DNA of 64,000 nt from Globodera rostochiensis (Eukaryota > Nematoda > Chromadorea > Rhabditida > Heteroderidae): contig JAEVLN010000023.1 in NCBI GenBank assembly GCA_018350325.1, positions 187,001 to 251,000 of the forward strand, written 5' to 3'. Below, in pieces: positions 38,997 through 50,657 of the stretch. The notes below the pieces were generated by a model. It was not told where the DNA came from and searched no databases. It saw nothing but the letters and a program-made list of their open reading frames with translations. The position numbers were made by a program, and so were the translations under genes. Every line of letters starts with the position of its first letter. Within the stretch, counting starts at the first letter, position 1.

Positions 38997-39125
38997 ATGA
39001 ATGAGGAAGATGGAATTGAATTTGTCCAATTCCACCCCCAGCCCCGTCCCACCTTCGCCCCCGACGGATCGATGGAATTGTTTTGGCTGGGACATTATTC
39101 GTGCAATTTAAACACTAAGAAATAA
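38997..39125 (+). CDS. possible exon or small ORF, unknown; strand ambiguous
   Basis: Immediately after an acceptor-like GATGACAG, an ATG opens 42 codons beginning MNEEDGIEFVQFHPQPRP and continuing FAPDGSMELFWLGHY to a TAA. The block is C-rich (GCCCCGTCCC) and stands out from its surroundings. A second + frame (MRKMELNLSNSTPSP...) and a - strand frame (MSQPKQFHRSVGGEG...) are open over the same bases, so the coding strand cannot be chosen by eye. The exact duplicate is at 43277-43405. Confidence 0.22.
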   Translation: MNEEDGIEFVQFHPQPRPTFAPDGSMELFWLGHYSCNLNTKK

Positions 39126-40259
39126 TAAAATAGGCAAGAGTTTAATGCAGAAATAAAATAAGCACTAAGCATTAAACTCCAAAAATTGTTTGATTTTTTT
39201 TATTGAACGATTGTTAAAATTTCAAAAGAATATGTAAATTAAAAAAAAATATTTTAAAATTACAGAATTTTTTAATTTTTTAAACCGGCTTTGTTGTGGG
39301 AAATTTATATTTAATGCTCCTCCAAAGAAGTTTATTTTTCCGCCCCAATCGCTTTTACTGACGAGTTTTGAACAACTTATTTTTAAAGCAATTTCTAAGT
39401 GATAGAGCCTTTAATTTAGCGAGCTTAGCAATTAAAATAAAGAATTAAACTAAAAAAATGAACACAAACTGATAATTCTATTCGACCAATAATTATAAAA
39501 TGACACAAAACAATTGTTAGCGGAGTGAGGTTGCAAGCGCAATTAAATAAAAATGGGCGTAAATTTCAAATAACAAATTTTGTAAAATTCATAATTCAAA
39601 CTCTAATCTAACTTTGTTAAATTCAAAATATCAGATTCAAACAAAGTGACTGCAAATATATCTTTCAATTTAAAGTTACACAGAAAATTGATTGGAATTA
39701 AAAAATTAAATGATCAGCAAATTTGATTAAATAATCATTTTATAAATTGAATATTATAAATATTATTGTTTCACATAAAAATACTAAAAAAAAATCTATA
39801 AAAGTAAAAACCTTAAGCTGACTATTGTGGCTTTGTTTAACAATTTTATAACTTTTTTTTTGTAAAATAAAAAGTAAGTTGCATATTTTGCCCCAAACGG
39901 AGTGCAAGGGTCCGAAAAAATATCGCTTTTTGTTTAATACAAAGATTTAATTTAATTAAAATTTTTTAATTTTAAAATAGTTTATTACAAATAAGTATAT
40001 TATCATGATATGCTCTAAAAGATTATATAACTCCAATTAAATTTTTCTTGCTGGCAAAATATAGAACAGGAATTTTCAAGATCGTTGACGTTTGAGACGC
40101 AGATCCATGACAAAATAATTAAATGCAAATTAAATAAATTGAAATTAATTCTTTTTGGAAGAAATAAACCAAATAAATTGATTTATAATTCGATATTTAA
40201 AAACATACATTGAGTAATTTGAGCATGGGTATTTATATAATTTTAAATACGATTGCAAA

Positions 40260-43200
40260 GATAATTATTAATGTTATTTGCAACTTTTGTTTATTACTAA
40301 TTAACAAAAAGTTTAATAAGAGTTTCACATTCATTTTAATCGCATATAAATTTTCCGCATTTTTAGTTGATAAAATTTTTTGTTTTTAAATAATTTGGTT
40401 TCTGTTTTAATTTGCAAAATTTTATGTGCAAAATATTTATTTGTATTTTGTGTGTTGATTGATGTATTTTAAATATTTATATTGAGTAGTTGTAATTCTT
40501 ATTTATCGTTACTTTATACTGACGTTTTAAATAAGTTTTTTGTGGCTTTATTATTATAGATATTCATTAATTTTAATAATCAAATTTTATTTTTTTTTGG
40601 CGTTGTTCATATAATGTATTATAAAGTAAATTTTGTCTTTAATCGTATTTTCATATTGGCTTTTGTCTCATTCCAACCTCGTGGAATGCGGTAAGGGTTT
40701 AAAAACTCCATCGCTTTATACTCTCTATTTTAATATTGTTGTAGTTATAAAATATTCCTTTGTTGGTTTGCTCATTATTTATGTTAGTTTTTCTTCAATA
40801 ATGGATCTTTGTTTCCGAACTGTATATCTCGCATTATCCGGGATTATTCTTCGCGTTTATATATTTTAATTTAGATTTTTTTAACTTTTTATTTTGTTTT
40901 CATCATATTCATCTTATATTTTTAAAGTTTATGCTAAATTAATATATTCCCATTTTTATTTTTGCAATTTTTAGTAATAAAAAAATATGATTTGTTATTT
41001 GTTAAAAGAAATATTTTTTAAAAAAGATTCCTAAAAGCTTATTCCCTTTTACAATTGATAAAATTATTATATATTTTTTAATTTATAAATATATTTATCA
41101 CGTCGTCTCTGCGCCGACAAAAGCCGTGCTCGGCCGCTTGCCCGGCTATGTTGGCCAACAATTTGGCTTTTACTGCTTTTGCGTGTTCTTTAAATTAAAA
41201 ACCATGACCGGTTAGTGCTGTTGGACTTTAAATTTTTAGTTTGGTGGTTCGGACCCTTTCATTAATAATAAATTTTCAAATATTTTTAACCAAAATGCAA
41301 AGAAAAAAGAATGTTTTAGAAAGTATATTTATTTATGGTCTTCCAAATAATGTTTCATTTTTTAGAGAATTTTAACTTATATCTATTTAAAATACATATT
41401 ATTTTCTTTGTGGAGAATGTTTCAATCTTTGCAACTTTTTTTTTTATAAAGTATTTTTTTTAATCGGCAAGTTTATTCATACTTTTTCCCGATTGAAAAT
41501 TAAATTTTTTTTTTGTATTTGAACTGTTTAAATTTTAACATGAGTTCTTCCGACCCAACTGACATCATCCAAAAACTATCGAATAATGGTAATGTTTAGT
41601 TATACTATTTTTTAATATGTATTCGACAAATTATTTAAATTTTTTGTTTATATTTTAAAATTCATCTTGCACCTTATCATTTAATTTAAATGTAAAATTT
41701 AATTATCATTAAAATCTTAGATTTACCTAATTTATAATTTTCTAAAATGTTTTAGTTATTATTTGTGCCCTGATGCCTTGTGTCCTGTCTGAAACATTCG
41801 TAGTATATGTGACTTGACATCTTTCATGACGCATAAATTTGTCTAGGAGTTACCGGGCATGATGCGTTTTATTTAATTATAATTTTTATTTTTAATATTT
41901 CTAAATAATAAAGGGTTTTATAATATTTTTATTGCAACGGTAACGTGTGGCATTAGTAAAATAATTTTACTTAAAAATGAAATTATTTATTTAAAAAATT
42001 TAATATTTGGGTTGCATTACAATAATGCTCGTTGTAAATTGTATCTGCTTTCATAAATTGTCCAGTCAGCTTTAAAAAGAATATTTTAAATGGCTAGGAT
42101 TAAATATTATTTTCTTTTATATTATTTTAACAACTTTTCAATTTTTTTGTTGCATTTTGCAAATAATTATGCACATTTATTCGATTTAATAATCTATCTT
42201 GCCTGCTGGTACTTCATTTTTTTTTTACTTATGCGTTAATGTTGTTACACACGTAAAGCGTATTGTGTAATTTAAATGGGTTTTTTTCAATTTATTTTTG
42301 ACTCTATTTATATATTTTTGTTTTAATAATAAGATTTAAATGTTCCGTCAATTTTTTGACTAAAAACCTTTTACTTCTAAAGTCGGTTTAGTATGTGCCA
42401 GATTTGCTAAGGTTGTTTTGTACACAACTAGTATTTTAAATATTTGTTTTTTATATTAAAAGCTATTCATTTTTTTACAGCCCCGTTTGCAGCGTAAGCT
42501 TCCTGGTTTTGGGGCGAGACAGGTAGCGCCCATGCGCCTCGTACGCTGCTACGAACAGCTCCCGCTGCCAATCGGCATACACGCGAGGCTGAAAATTAAA
42601 TTAAAATTTTTTTATTTTTAACAAATTGCGAATTATAAAAAAATATTTATTAAACTTTTTACTTTTATTATAAATCATAAAAGCGTTTATAAAATTCTCA
42701 TTCAATATTCCTTTTAGCAACTTTGTAATCGTTTGGCATCGTCTTTTGTCAGGTTTGTTGTAATCTGCTTGTTCATTTATTCTGAGTTTGTCGAACATGT
42801 CATTTTGTTAATGTTGTTTTTTACCTTGAGGAATTATTTTTTAGAATTTGTGTTTAAACATTTTGCCCATGTTTTCGAGGTCGTTGATACATTTTGCGTT
42901 AAAAGCCATTTTTTAAAAAGTTTGATTTTTTTTTATTTGGTAATTGCATATTTTCAGATAATTTTTTCTGGCATTTGTTTAACTTCGTTAATTAAAATAT
43001 GTGACGATGTTAAGCATTCCCATAAATATATTTAATATTTTGAAGTTTATAACCGTTAACAAATTCAAAACCAAAAAAAACAAAAAATAAATTTAATAGA
43101 GGTCAATTTTGTACCTGTATACAAAATTTGACCATGCCTGTATTTCTGCAATTATTTTTCCGTAATTTTTTGGTTTTGTTTCAAACATTATGAATAAAAA

Positions 43201-44539
43201 TTGGGTAACTTATCAAAAAATAAAATAAAGGTGATTTGAAAAATGAGTTTGTATTGATTGGGTGTGTCGATGACAGATGAATGAGGAAGATGGAATTGAA
43301 TTTGTCCAATTCCACCCCCAGCCCCGTCCCACCTTCGCCCCCGACGGATCGATGGAATTGTTTTGGCTGGGACATTATTCGTGCAATTTAAACACTAAGA
43401 AATAATAAAATAGGCAAGAGTTTAATGCAGAAATAAAATAAGCACTAAGCATTAAACTCCAAAAATTGTTTGATTTTTTTTATTGAACGATTGTTAAAAT
43501 TTCAAAAGAATATGTAAATTAAAAAAAAATATTTTAAAATTACAGAATTTTTTAATTTTTTAAACCGGCTTTGTTGTGGGAAATTTATATTTAATGCTCC
43601 TCCAAAGAAGTTTATTTTTCCGCCCCAATCGCTTTTACTGACGAGTTTTGAACAACTTATTTTTAAAGCAATTTCTAAGTGATAGAGCCTTTAATTTAGC
43701 GAGCTTAGCAATTAAAATAAAGAATTAAACTAAAAAAATGAACACAAACTGATAATTCTATTCGACCAATAATTATAAAATGACACAAAACAATTGTTAG
43801 CGGAGTGAGGTTGCAAGCGCAATTAAATAAAAATGGGCGTAAATTTCAAATAACAAATTTTGTAAAATTCATAATTCAAACTCTAATCTAACTTTGTTAA
43901 ATTCAAAATATCAGATTCAAACAAAGTGACTGCAAATATATCTTTCAATTTAAAGTTACACAGAAAATTGATTGGAATTAAAAAATTAAATGATCAGCAA
44001 ATTTGATTAAATAATCATTTTATAAATTGAATATTATAAATATTATTGTTTCACATAAAAATACTAAAAAAAAATCTATAAAAGTAAAAACCTTAAGCTG
44101 ACTATTGTGGCTTTGTTTAACAATTTTATAACTTTTTTTTTGTAAAATAAAAAGTAAGTTGCATATTTTGCCCCAAACGGAGTGCAAGGGTCCGAAAAAA
44201 TATCGCTTTTTGTTTAATACAAAGATTTAATTTAATTAAAATTTTTTAATTTTAAAATAGTTTATTACAAATAAGTATATTATCATGATATGCTCTAAAA
44301 GATTATATAACTCCAATTAAATTTTTCTTGCTGGCAAAATATAGAACAGGAATTTTCAAGATCGTTGACGTTTGAGACGCAGATCCATGACAAAATAATT
44401 AAATGCAAATTAAATAAATTGAAATTAATTCTTTTTGGAAGAAATAAACCAAATAAATTGATTTATAATTCGATATTTAAAAACATACATTGAGTAATTT
44501 GAGCATGGGTATTTATATAATTTTAAATACGATTGCAAA
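40260..44539 (+). repeat. large tandem duplication 2, copy B (4.28 kb)
   Basis: Head-to-tail copy of 35980-40259, with a single noticed substitution at 42217. It carries the second copies of R1 (41989-43253), the 755-bp insert, and the exon-like islands at 41102-41187, 41540-41817, 42479-42588 and 43277-43405. Unique sequence resumes at TATGCAAAAAAAATGATAG. Confidence 0.97.
42479..42588 (-). CDS. duplicate of the homeodomain-like exon fragment
   Basis: Base-for-base the same island as 38199-38308 in the lines compared, with the same acceptor, frame and donor on the - strand. It lies 4280 bp downstream. If one copy belongs to a working gene, the tandem duplication has doubled this exon-like segment. 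No lesion distinguishes the two copies. Confidence 0.28.
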
Positions 44540-44551
44540 TATGCAAAAAAA

Positions 44552-44746
44552 ATGATAGAACAGCAAATGGAATACGAAAATCAAAACGTTAACAACTTAG
44601 CACAAAAATGGAAATATGTAATGCCAAGGTTAATAGACAACGTTGAAGTAACCAATAAAGTTTACCGTCCTGCGAATATTAAACAAATAATAATTTTAAC
44701 ATTATTACATATTCTAAAAATATATTCAATTTACATGCAAAACTAA
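44552..44746 (+). CDS. 64-codon open frame, unknown product
   Basis: Begins MIEQQMEYENQNVNNLAQKW, is charged and Gln/Asn-rich for 43 codons, then turns into Ile/Leu-rich AT translation. It starts 12 bp after the end of duplication copy B. A GC-richer island at 44822-44911 continues on the same strand with a frame reading PIKYEDAPDYLYTVEKPAEV after a CATAG acceptor-like site. No donor of matching phase joins the two. The + strand is A-rich here, which by itself produces charged-looking peptides. Confidence 0.2.
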   Translation: MIEQQMEYENQNVNNLAQKWKYVMPRLIDNVEVTNKVYRPANIKQIIILTLLHILKIYSIYMQN

Positions 44747-45485
44747 TTAAATATACTTATTTTACACAAATTAAAAAATAAATTAAAAAAATGGAATAAT
44801 CAAGTTAATGAGAACACATAGACCCCATCAAATATGAAGACGCGCCTGACTACTTGTACACGGTAGAAAAGCCGGCCGAAGTCATATTCTGCACTTTGAA
44901 TATTACAAATTAATTAAACTATATTAAAAAAACTGCAATTTATCAAATTCTACATAAATAAATCAGATAAGCTAAAAATCCATATATAAACAATCTAAAT
45001 GTAATATGAACTTTGCTTTAAAATTTGTCATTGAACAAAATTTCAAACTATAAAAGTAAATGAATATTAGAAATTACTCATAAAACATTGTTTTATTTAA
45101 AATTAAAACTAAGATTATCTATAATAATAAAAATCAAGCTTTTTAGATTTTGAAAAAGGAAAATTTCTTATTAAAATAAAAAATAAATATTATACCATAT
45201 TTCTCTTCGATATATGACCCAGTCCCACCCGCCCCCCTCCCCTAAATTAGATTTTTTTTTGCAAAATTGACCTTAATATTGAATTTAATATTATTGAATA
45301 ACATTTGACATTTTTTTAAATTAACTTTGAAGGCTGCAATGCTTTTACATGATCGCAAGTTAGGTAATCTACTCTTCAGAATTAAATTTTATCTAAATAA
45401 CAAATTATGTACAAAAAAAATAAAACAAAATATGAAATGCAGTAAATCTAGTTTAATGATGAAATAATATTAATAACAATAATAA

Positions 45486-45623
45486 ATGAACAGAATAAAA
45501 ATAGCCAGGTTATCAAAAGGTGACGTTCTGCAAGGAGCAGCGCAAGATGAATCACCAGATCAAACCCACTGGTTTGTAAAAACTTATCAACAAAGAAATA
45601 CTAATATAAAAATAGCAAAATAA
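45486..45623 (+). CDS. possible exon or small ORF, unknown product
   Basis: ATG to TAA, 45 codons, beginning MNRIKIARLSKGDVLQG and continuing AAQDESPDQTHWFVKTY. The central part is GC-richer than its flanks. A donor-like TGGTTT|GTAAAA lies after codon 30 and would end the exon before the AT-rich tail. On the same strand, about 0.8 kb further on, a 40-bp segment (46396-46435) sits between a CCTGCAG acceptor and an ATCAG|GTAGTC donor. No protein family is recognised. Confidence 0.2.
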   Translation: MNRIKIARLSKGDVLQGAAQDESPDQTHWFVKTYQQRNTNIKIAK

Positions 45624-46435
45624 ATGATAAAAAAATTAATATAAAAAGCTATTTATTCAGTAAAGCCTAAAATAAAATATATTAAATATAAAAATTATTA
45701 AAACTCCAATGTATAAGTAAAAGTATATGTTCACTAAATATTTTTCAGTTACGTCTCAACTCCTATTCAATAATTTTGTTGTTTGTCCAGCGTGTATATG
45801 GTTGCTTTAATTCACAAATTAATAATTGGTATAAACAATTGGTTGACAAAATATGTTCTATATCTAGCTAAAATAGCACCAAAAATGTCTCTGTTTCTTA
45901 ATTAATATAAATAAATACTAAAAAGACCATATAATTAATTCCACTTAATTGGTAGACTAATTAATAAAAAATAAAAACGCATCAATTATTTAAATTTAAA
46001 ATGCCCAATAAGAATTATCAATGTTGTTCAGAATATTTTGATTTGACTTTTATATCCAAGGAAAATATTTTGCTTTATTAAAACAATAATGAAAAATTTC
46101 AACTATATTATTTGTTTTGAGTTTCTTACGCGTCAAGCGGTGGGTGGTTGCTTATATGAAAGAAACAATGTCTTGAAGAAATGGTTGAGGAAAATGTTGT
46201 CAACAATGTTTGCAGGAGACTGCACGCTATCAAAAAAACTCTTAAAAACATTTATTTTAACATTTCTTTAATTGCATAAATACCAACACCCAATATTAAT
46301 TAGAAATTCTAAAAGATAAACCAAAAGAATACATTAAAAATTTAAAACACAAAAAATGATTGAAATTAATTATTGACACAAACAAATACCTGCAGTAACT
46401 GACCACATGAGAGCTTTCAAGAAAATTTCGATCAG

Positions 46436-47667
46436 GTAGTCTATAGAACAAAGACGAGATTTTTTTCATTGGGTAAAAATGCTTTAAAAACATTGGTTTT
46501 TGAAAAAAAAACGCTTTTAAATCATAAAATTATAATTTAAAACACAACAAAACTTTATAAATTAAGATAAGATAATACATATCTCTGTAAAATTTATTGT
46601 AAGAATATAAGAAATTTAAAAAAACCAATTAATTTTTAATACAAAAATACCTTCAAGAAATTAATTAACAAAAAAAAATGATACCATTGATTATATTTTA
46701 TTTGATGGGATAATTAAAAAATATTAAACTCAAAATTATTTTGCGATAATATTAAAAAAAAAAGTTAAAACGCTAATGCAACTAAAAAATATAAGACTTG
46801 AATTGTTCTTGTTGAAGATCAAAATAAATTATACAAAAACGAAATTCTAATTTTTAGTAAACCAAATAAAACAATATGTTTTCAAATAATTTAAGCGCAA
46901 GACCAAAATGGACGAAGGCTAGCTGAACGATCGAGAACTACATTAAGAAAAGACGACACACTTGATTATAACAAATTGACAAACTTTTTTCTAAAAACCT
47001 CACTATCTATTTGAAAAAAGCTGGCCGAATTGAGGCTAAAAAGAACCATAAAGTTATTTATTAATAAATTATATAGGAAAAAATAATTGTTTAGAACAAC
47101 TATTATTAAATAACAGTAATAGCAAATGTATCAATATAAGATAAAACGATATAAACAAAAATAAAATTATAACTATGTAAATATTTAATAGAACTCATAT
47201 ATACATAACAAATCAATTTAATAAAGAAATAAACTCAAGTATTAAAAGATAAAGAAGCGACAAATAAACTATCTTTCCTTAACTCATATAAATAAGCATT
47301 ATATGTAGTTATTTAAAAATGTAAAGTGATTCATTAAAATCGTTCACGCATGAATTAGTTAAAATCAAATTTAACGATAAAATTAAGATAACAGAAAATA
47401 CAAAGTAAATAATCTTTGGCAACCAAACAACAAGCGCTTTTGGATTAAAAATTAGCTAACTTAAAAATGATATGCTTAGATGTATTACAATTATACAAAC
47501 ATAAAATTGTAAAACGGAACTTTGGAAATTTCAAGCGAAAAAATTTGGTTTACAGATAATTAAAATTGAATTTCAATAATAATAAAAAAATTTAAAATTA
47601 GCGCAAACAAAGTAAAGGTGCAAGCAACACAATAACTGCAAGTCAGAGCGCATCTTCCCAGCGATAA
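46436..47667. other. A-rich stretch with one open + strand island
   Basis: The + strand is strongly A-rich. An island at about 46890-46980 reads AQDQNGRRLAERSRTT and continues, open to a TGA, with no GT donor before it, so it could only be a last exon. Nothing else was recognised. Confidence 0.35.
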
Positions 47668-47922
47668 ATGGGTCAGTACGGTGCACATTTGAGACGTTGC
47701 TACGATTTATTCCGTTCAATGATTAATTTTTTTAACACGTTATATTTAAAAAAATCTAACATGCCTAAAAAATATTGTCTGGACCAAATAAAATATATTG
47801 ACCATTTCGAATCATCGCTCTTTAAAGTTAAAACGAATTCCATTAAAACTAAAATAAACTTAAACGACATTATTATGATGAAACCTGTAATCCATATTAT
47901 ATCTAAATTATTTTTTGAATAA
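47668..47922 (+). CDS. 84-codon open frame, unknown product
   Basis: Begins MGQYGAHLRRCYDLF and contains MPKKYCLDQIKYIDHF further on. It starts in a GC-richer island (47640-47710) and runs into A-rich sequence. A different + frame over the island (RAHLPSDKWVST) is also open. At this length, in DNA with a stop expected about every 11 codons, some such frames arise by chance. No domain is recognised. Confidence 0.2.
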   Translation: MGQYGAHLRRCYDLFRSMINFFNTLYLKKSNMPKKYCLDQIKYIDHFESSLFKVKTNSIKTKINLNDIIMMKPVIHIISKLFFE

Positions 47923-47965
47923 AGTTAACAATAATCTTGAAAGTAAATGTAGTCGTTCCGTATCC

Positions 47966-48028
47966 CATGAAATTCCGTATTTTTGATCGTTGCGTATCCC
48001 GAAACGAATTAAATACGGAATTTTCAAT
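47966..48028. repeat. short hairpin around AAATTCCGTATTT
   Basis: AAATTCCGTATTT is followed about 30 bp later by its exact complement AAATACGGAATTT, giving a 13-bp perfect stem. GTTCCGTATCCC and GTTGCGTATCCC occur beside and inside it. The stem-loop lies just before poly-C tracts. Its function is unknown. Confidence 0.6.
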
Positions 48029-48083
48029 TTTAATTTCTAATTAAAATCTTTAAAAATGTTTCTCGGCGCTGTCTATCGGCACT

Positions 48084-48117
48084 ACCCCCCCCCCCCTCCA
48101 TTACTCCCCCCCCCCCG
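48084..48117 (+). repeat. two poly-C tracts (i-motif / G-quadruplex potential)
   Basis: Two uninterrupted C runs of about 11-13 bases each, separated by TCCATTACT, stand in otherwise AT-rich DNA. The - strand carries the matching G runs, which could fold as a quadruplex. Long homopolymers are also error-prone, so exact run length is uncertain. A milder C-rich patch lies at 45222-45241. Confidence 0.85.
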
Positions 48118-50456
48118 CCATTTCAAAAAAACTTCTATGTTTCATTCTTGACTAATTTTCTTGACAAAATGTTAAAAATTCTAAAAAAATTTCCACGGTG
48201 CCCTAATTTTTATTTTTGCTGTGTTTATTAAGATTTTATTTTTGCTTAAACAATTTGCTTGATGAATGAAATAAATTTATTTTAAATTATTTTTAAATTT
48301 ATTATTTAGGTATATTAAATTAATAAATATTGTTCCGAATGTATCTTTAATAAACAATTTATAACGATGCGGCCAAATGAAAATATTATACACGATCGAA
48401 AAACAAATATTTAGAAGTTTTTAATTAGCATAAATCCATAAAAACGGAATAAAAGTTTAAATTTAAAAAAATTTATGAGTTGCTATGAATGGAATTCACA
48501 ATCGAAAATCTGTATATTTGACATCAATTCAAAATCATTTTGATAACAACATACCAAAATAAATAACAAAAGGTTAAACTGCAAATTCTTATAATTAAAC
48601 AAAATTCTTAAATTGATATTAATTGATTGGAAATGTTAAAATACCAAAAATAAAAAACAAAGCAAAAAAGTTCATCATTTGGATAAATAAATAAAACATT
48701 TATTTATTAATGAAATTGTTTTTTTATTTTTTAGCAATTAAGTGTGCGAACAAAACATTACAAAGTTAACCGCCCTGCATCTGCGGCCTGATGATCAAAC
48801 GATCGCAAATCGTAAGATACGATGCAGAGGTGCGAATAATATGTAAACTAGTGATAAAAAATATATATATATATCTCTATTTTGAAACTAAGCGCTGCCT
48901 AATGGTGGCTGGAGTACGTAATTCTTCAAAAACCGAAGGCAGAGTAAAATTATATATTTTAAAAGGAATTTCTTAAATAATATACTCAAAAACAAAATAT
49001 AACTAACGCTAAAATTTATAACACATACAAATTAGGATGAGTTAAGCAGACTGTTAGAGTAATAGTTACTCTTTTCTGCCTTTTTTCTCTGCTAAATTTC
49101 AAACACCGTACCTTTTTTATATGCCTTTGAGTATGTCAACTTTACAGAAACAAAATTGGCCAAATACTCTGAAATTTTATAGGCATTGTTATTCGGATAA
49201 AATGTTATATTATTGATACAAACTTATTTTTATGTGTTGTTTTATCGGGAGTTTGTCAAATGGATAAATGTTTGTATTACTAATTTAAATTTTAAAAGGT
49301 TATTTTTAGTAGCGCGACCTTCTGATTCTGTAGACGGAGACAAGACTTGAATTTTACAAAAACTTTTGCCTTTGGAATCTGCAAAAGGCATCGATTTTTA
49401 AAATATTGATTTAATGAATACTTTATCAGTATTTTATTAATTAGCTTTTATATAGTCTAGTTAATTTTTTTTAACTCTATTTTTTTGATAAATCTCTTAG
49501 ATTTTTATTTATGAGTTTAAAACTTGGCTCCCAGACGTGCTCGTTGCTGTATTTGGTAAATCTGTTTTGTTATTCACATATAATGTTTAAATTGGAACGA
49601 ATGTTTTAGATTCAGTAAAACTGATTTAATTAAACTAGAGAATAAAAAGGGCACACGCGAGAAATATGATTGGAACCATTGGGATAAATAGAGCCGCCGC
49701 TTCGTGGATTATAATTTAAACAATTTGTTGCACCAATGCTTCTCGCTTTTAATATTATAGATTTTTTATGTAACTAATTTTTTAAATTTATTTTTTATGT
49801 TGAAATAACTCCCATCAATAAAATAATCGCAATATATCTGATTAAACTCATATATATTAAAATTTACTCGAAACAAAATCACCATTTTAAGATGTTGTTG
49901 GGGTCTTGAGTCAAGAGGCATTTGACTAATTAGCAAAAATAACTAAGGACAGCAGACATAAATATAATTATTACAGCAAATTTGGAAATAAGTTGAAATA
50001 AAAAAGAAATTTAAATGATAAAATAACCAAATAAAAATTAAATATATTCATTAAAACTAAAAATAAAGGTTTTTCTTGAAAAAAAACTTGATATTTATAT
50101 TGCACTTCAAATAATTATAAATATATTTAAAACGACAAAATTTAAATAGTAAACATTTTTTACTTCATAATTTACCTCTTTTGATCTAGTTTGCATTAGG
50201 TGTGAAGTCTAGATGCATACTTTTTTGGCAGCTGAAGCAAAGAAATATCTGTAGCAATGATTATTTTTGTATTTACATAAATCTTCTTATTTTATTTTGT
50301 TTGTTAATTTTAATCTTTATTTACGGTAATTTTTAAAATTTATAAAGGACAAAATACATGGAATAAAATAAACAAAATTACAAAAACTATAAAAAAATTA
50401 AATTCTGTCCTGTAAATAATTTATTGGATGTCAATTTTAATACAAATAATTTATAG
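48118..50456. other. mixed AT-rich stretch with exon-like fragments
   Basis: The + strand is A-rich to 49060, T-rich to 49860, then A-rich. A possible terminal exon at 48735-48791 follows a strong acceptor (TTTTTTAG) and reads QLSVRTKHYKVNRPASAA then TGA, overlapping a 61-codon frame in another register (48791-48976). A TA dinucleotide run lies near 48862-48876. The island at 49310-49395 is open on both strands, including a - strand frame starting MPFADSKGKSFCKIQV. None is recognisable. Confidence 0.35.
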
Positions 50457-50657
50457 ATGTACTATTGGCGTCTGCGCTGAAGCAAAGCACAAGCACATCT
50501 AACGTAACTTTTTAACTTTTGCACCTTTTTATCTAGGCCTTAACTTATTTGCCAGGCACGCCATGCACAGTCGAAACCGAAACCGACGAAATTCATGGCT
50601 TCCCTAAATAGAAGTAGAGCCGTGCCAATTAAACAACGGTGTCGTGACTGCGAATAA
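50457..50657 (+). CDS. possible two-exon gene end with a 52-bp intron
   Basis: After an acceptor-like TTTATAG, 50457-50503 reads VLLASALKQSTSTSN and meets a good donor (AAC|GTAACTT). A 52-bp pyrimidine-rich intron (50504-50555) ends ATTTGCCAG. The next exon, in phase, reads ARHAQSKPKPTKFMAS, then SRAVPIKQRCRDCE and TAA at 50655-50657. The intron length is typical of nematodes, and donor, acceptor and phase all agree. The product would be basic and Ser/Thr-rich at this end. No family is recognised, and no start was found upstream. Two other frames of the second exon are also partly open. Confidence 0.32.

Larger units (their letters stand above)
35980..40259 (+). repeat. large tandem duplication 2, copy A (4.28 kb)
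   Basis: Copy A begins GATAATTATTAATGTTATTTG and ends GATTGCAAA, and copy B follows at once. Comparing lines shows identity except for one substitution (A at 37937, T at 42217). Neither junction shows microhomology. The unit contains a complete R1 copy, itself interrupted by a 755-bp insert, and several GC-rich exon-like islands. All of these are therefore present twice. Confidence 0.97.
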
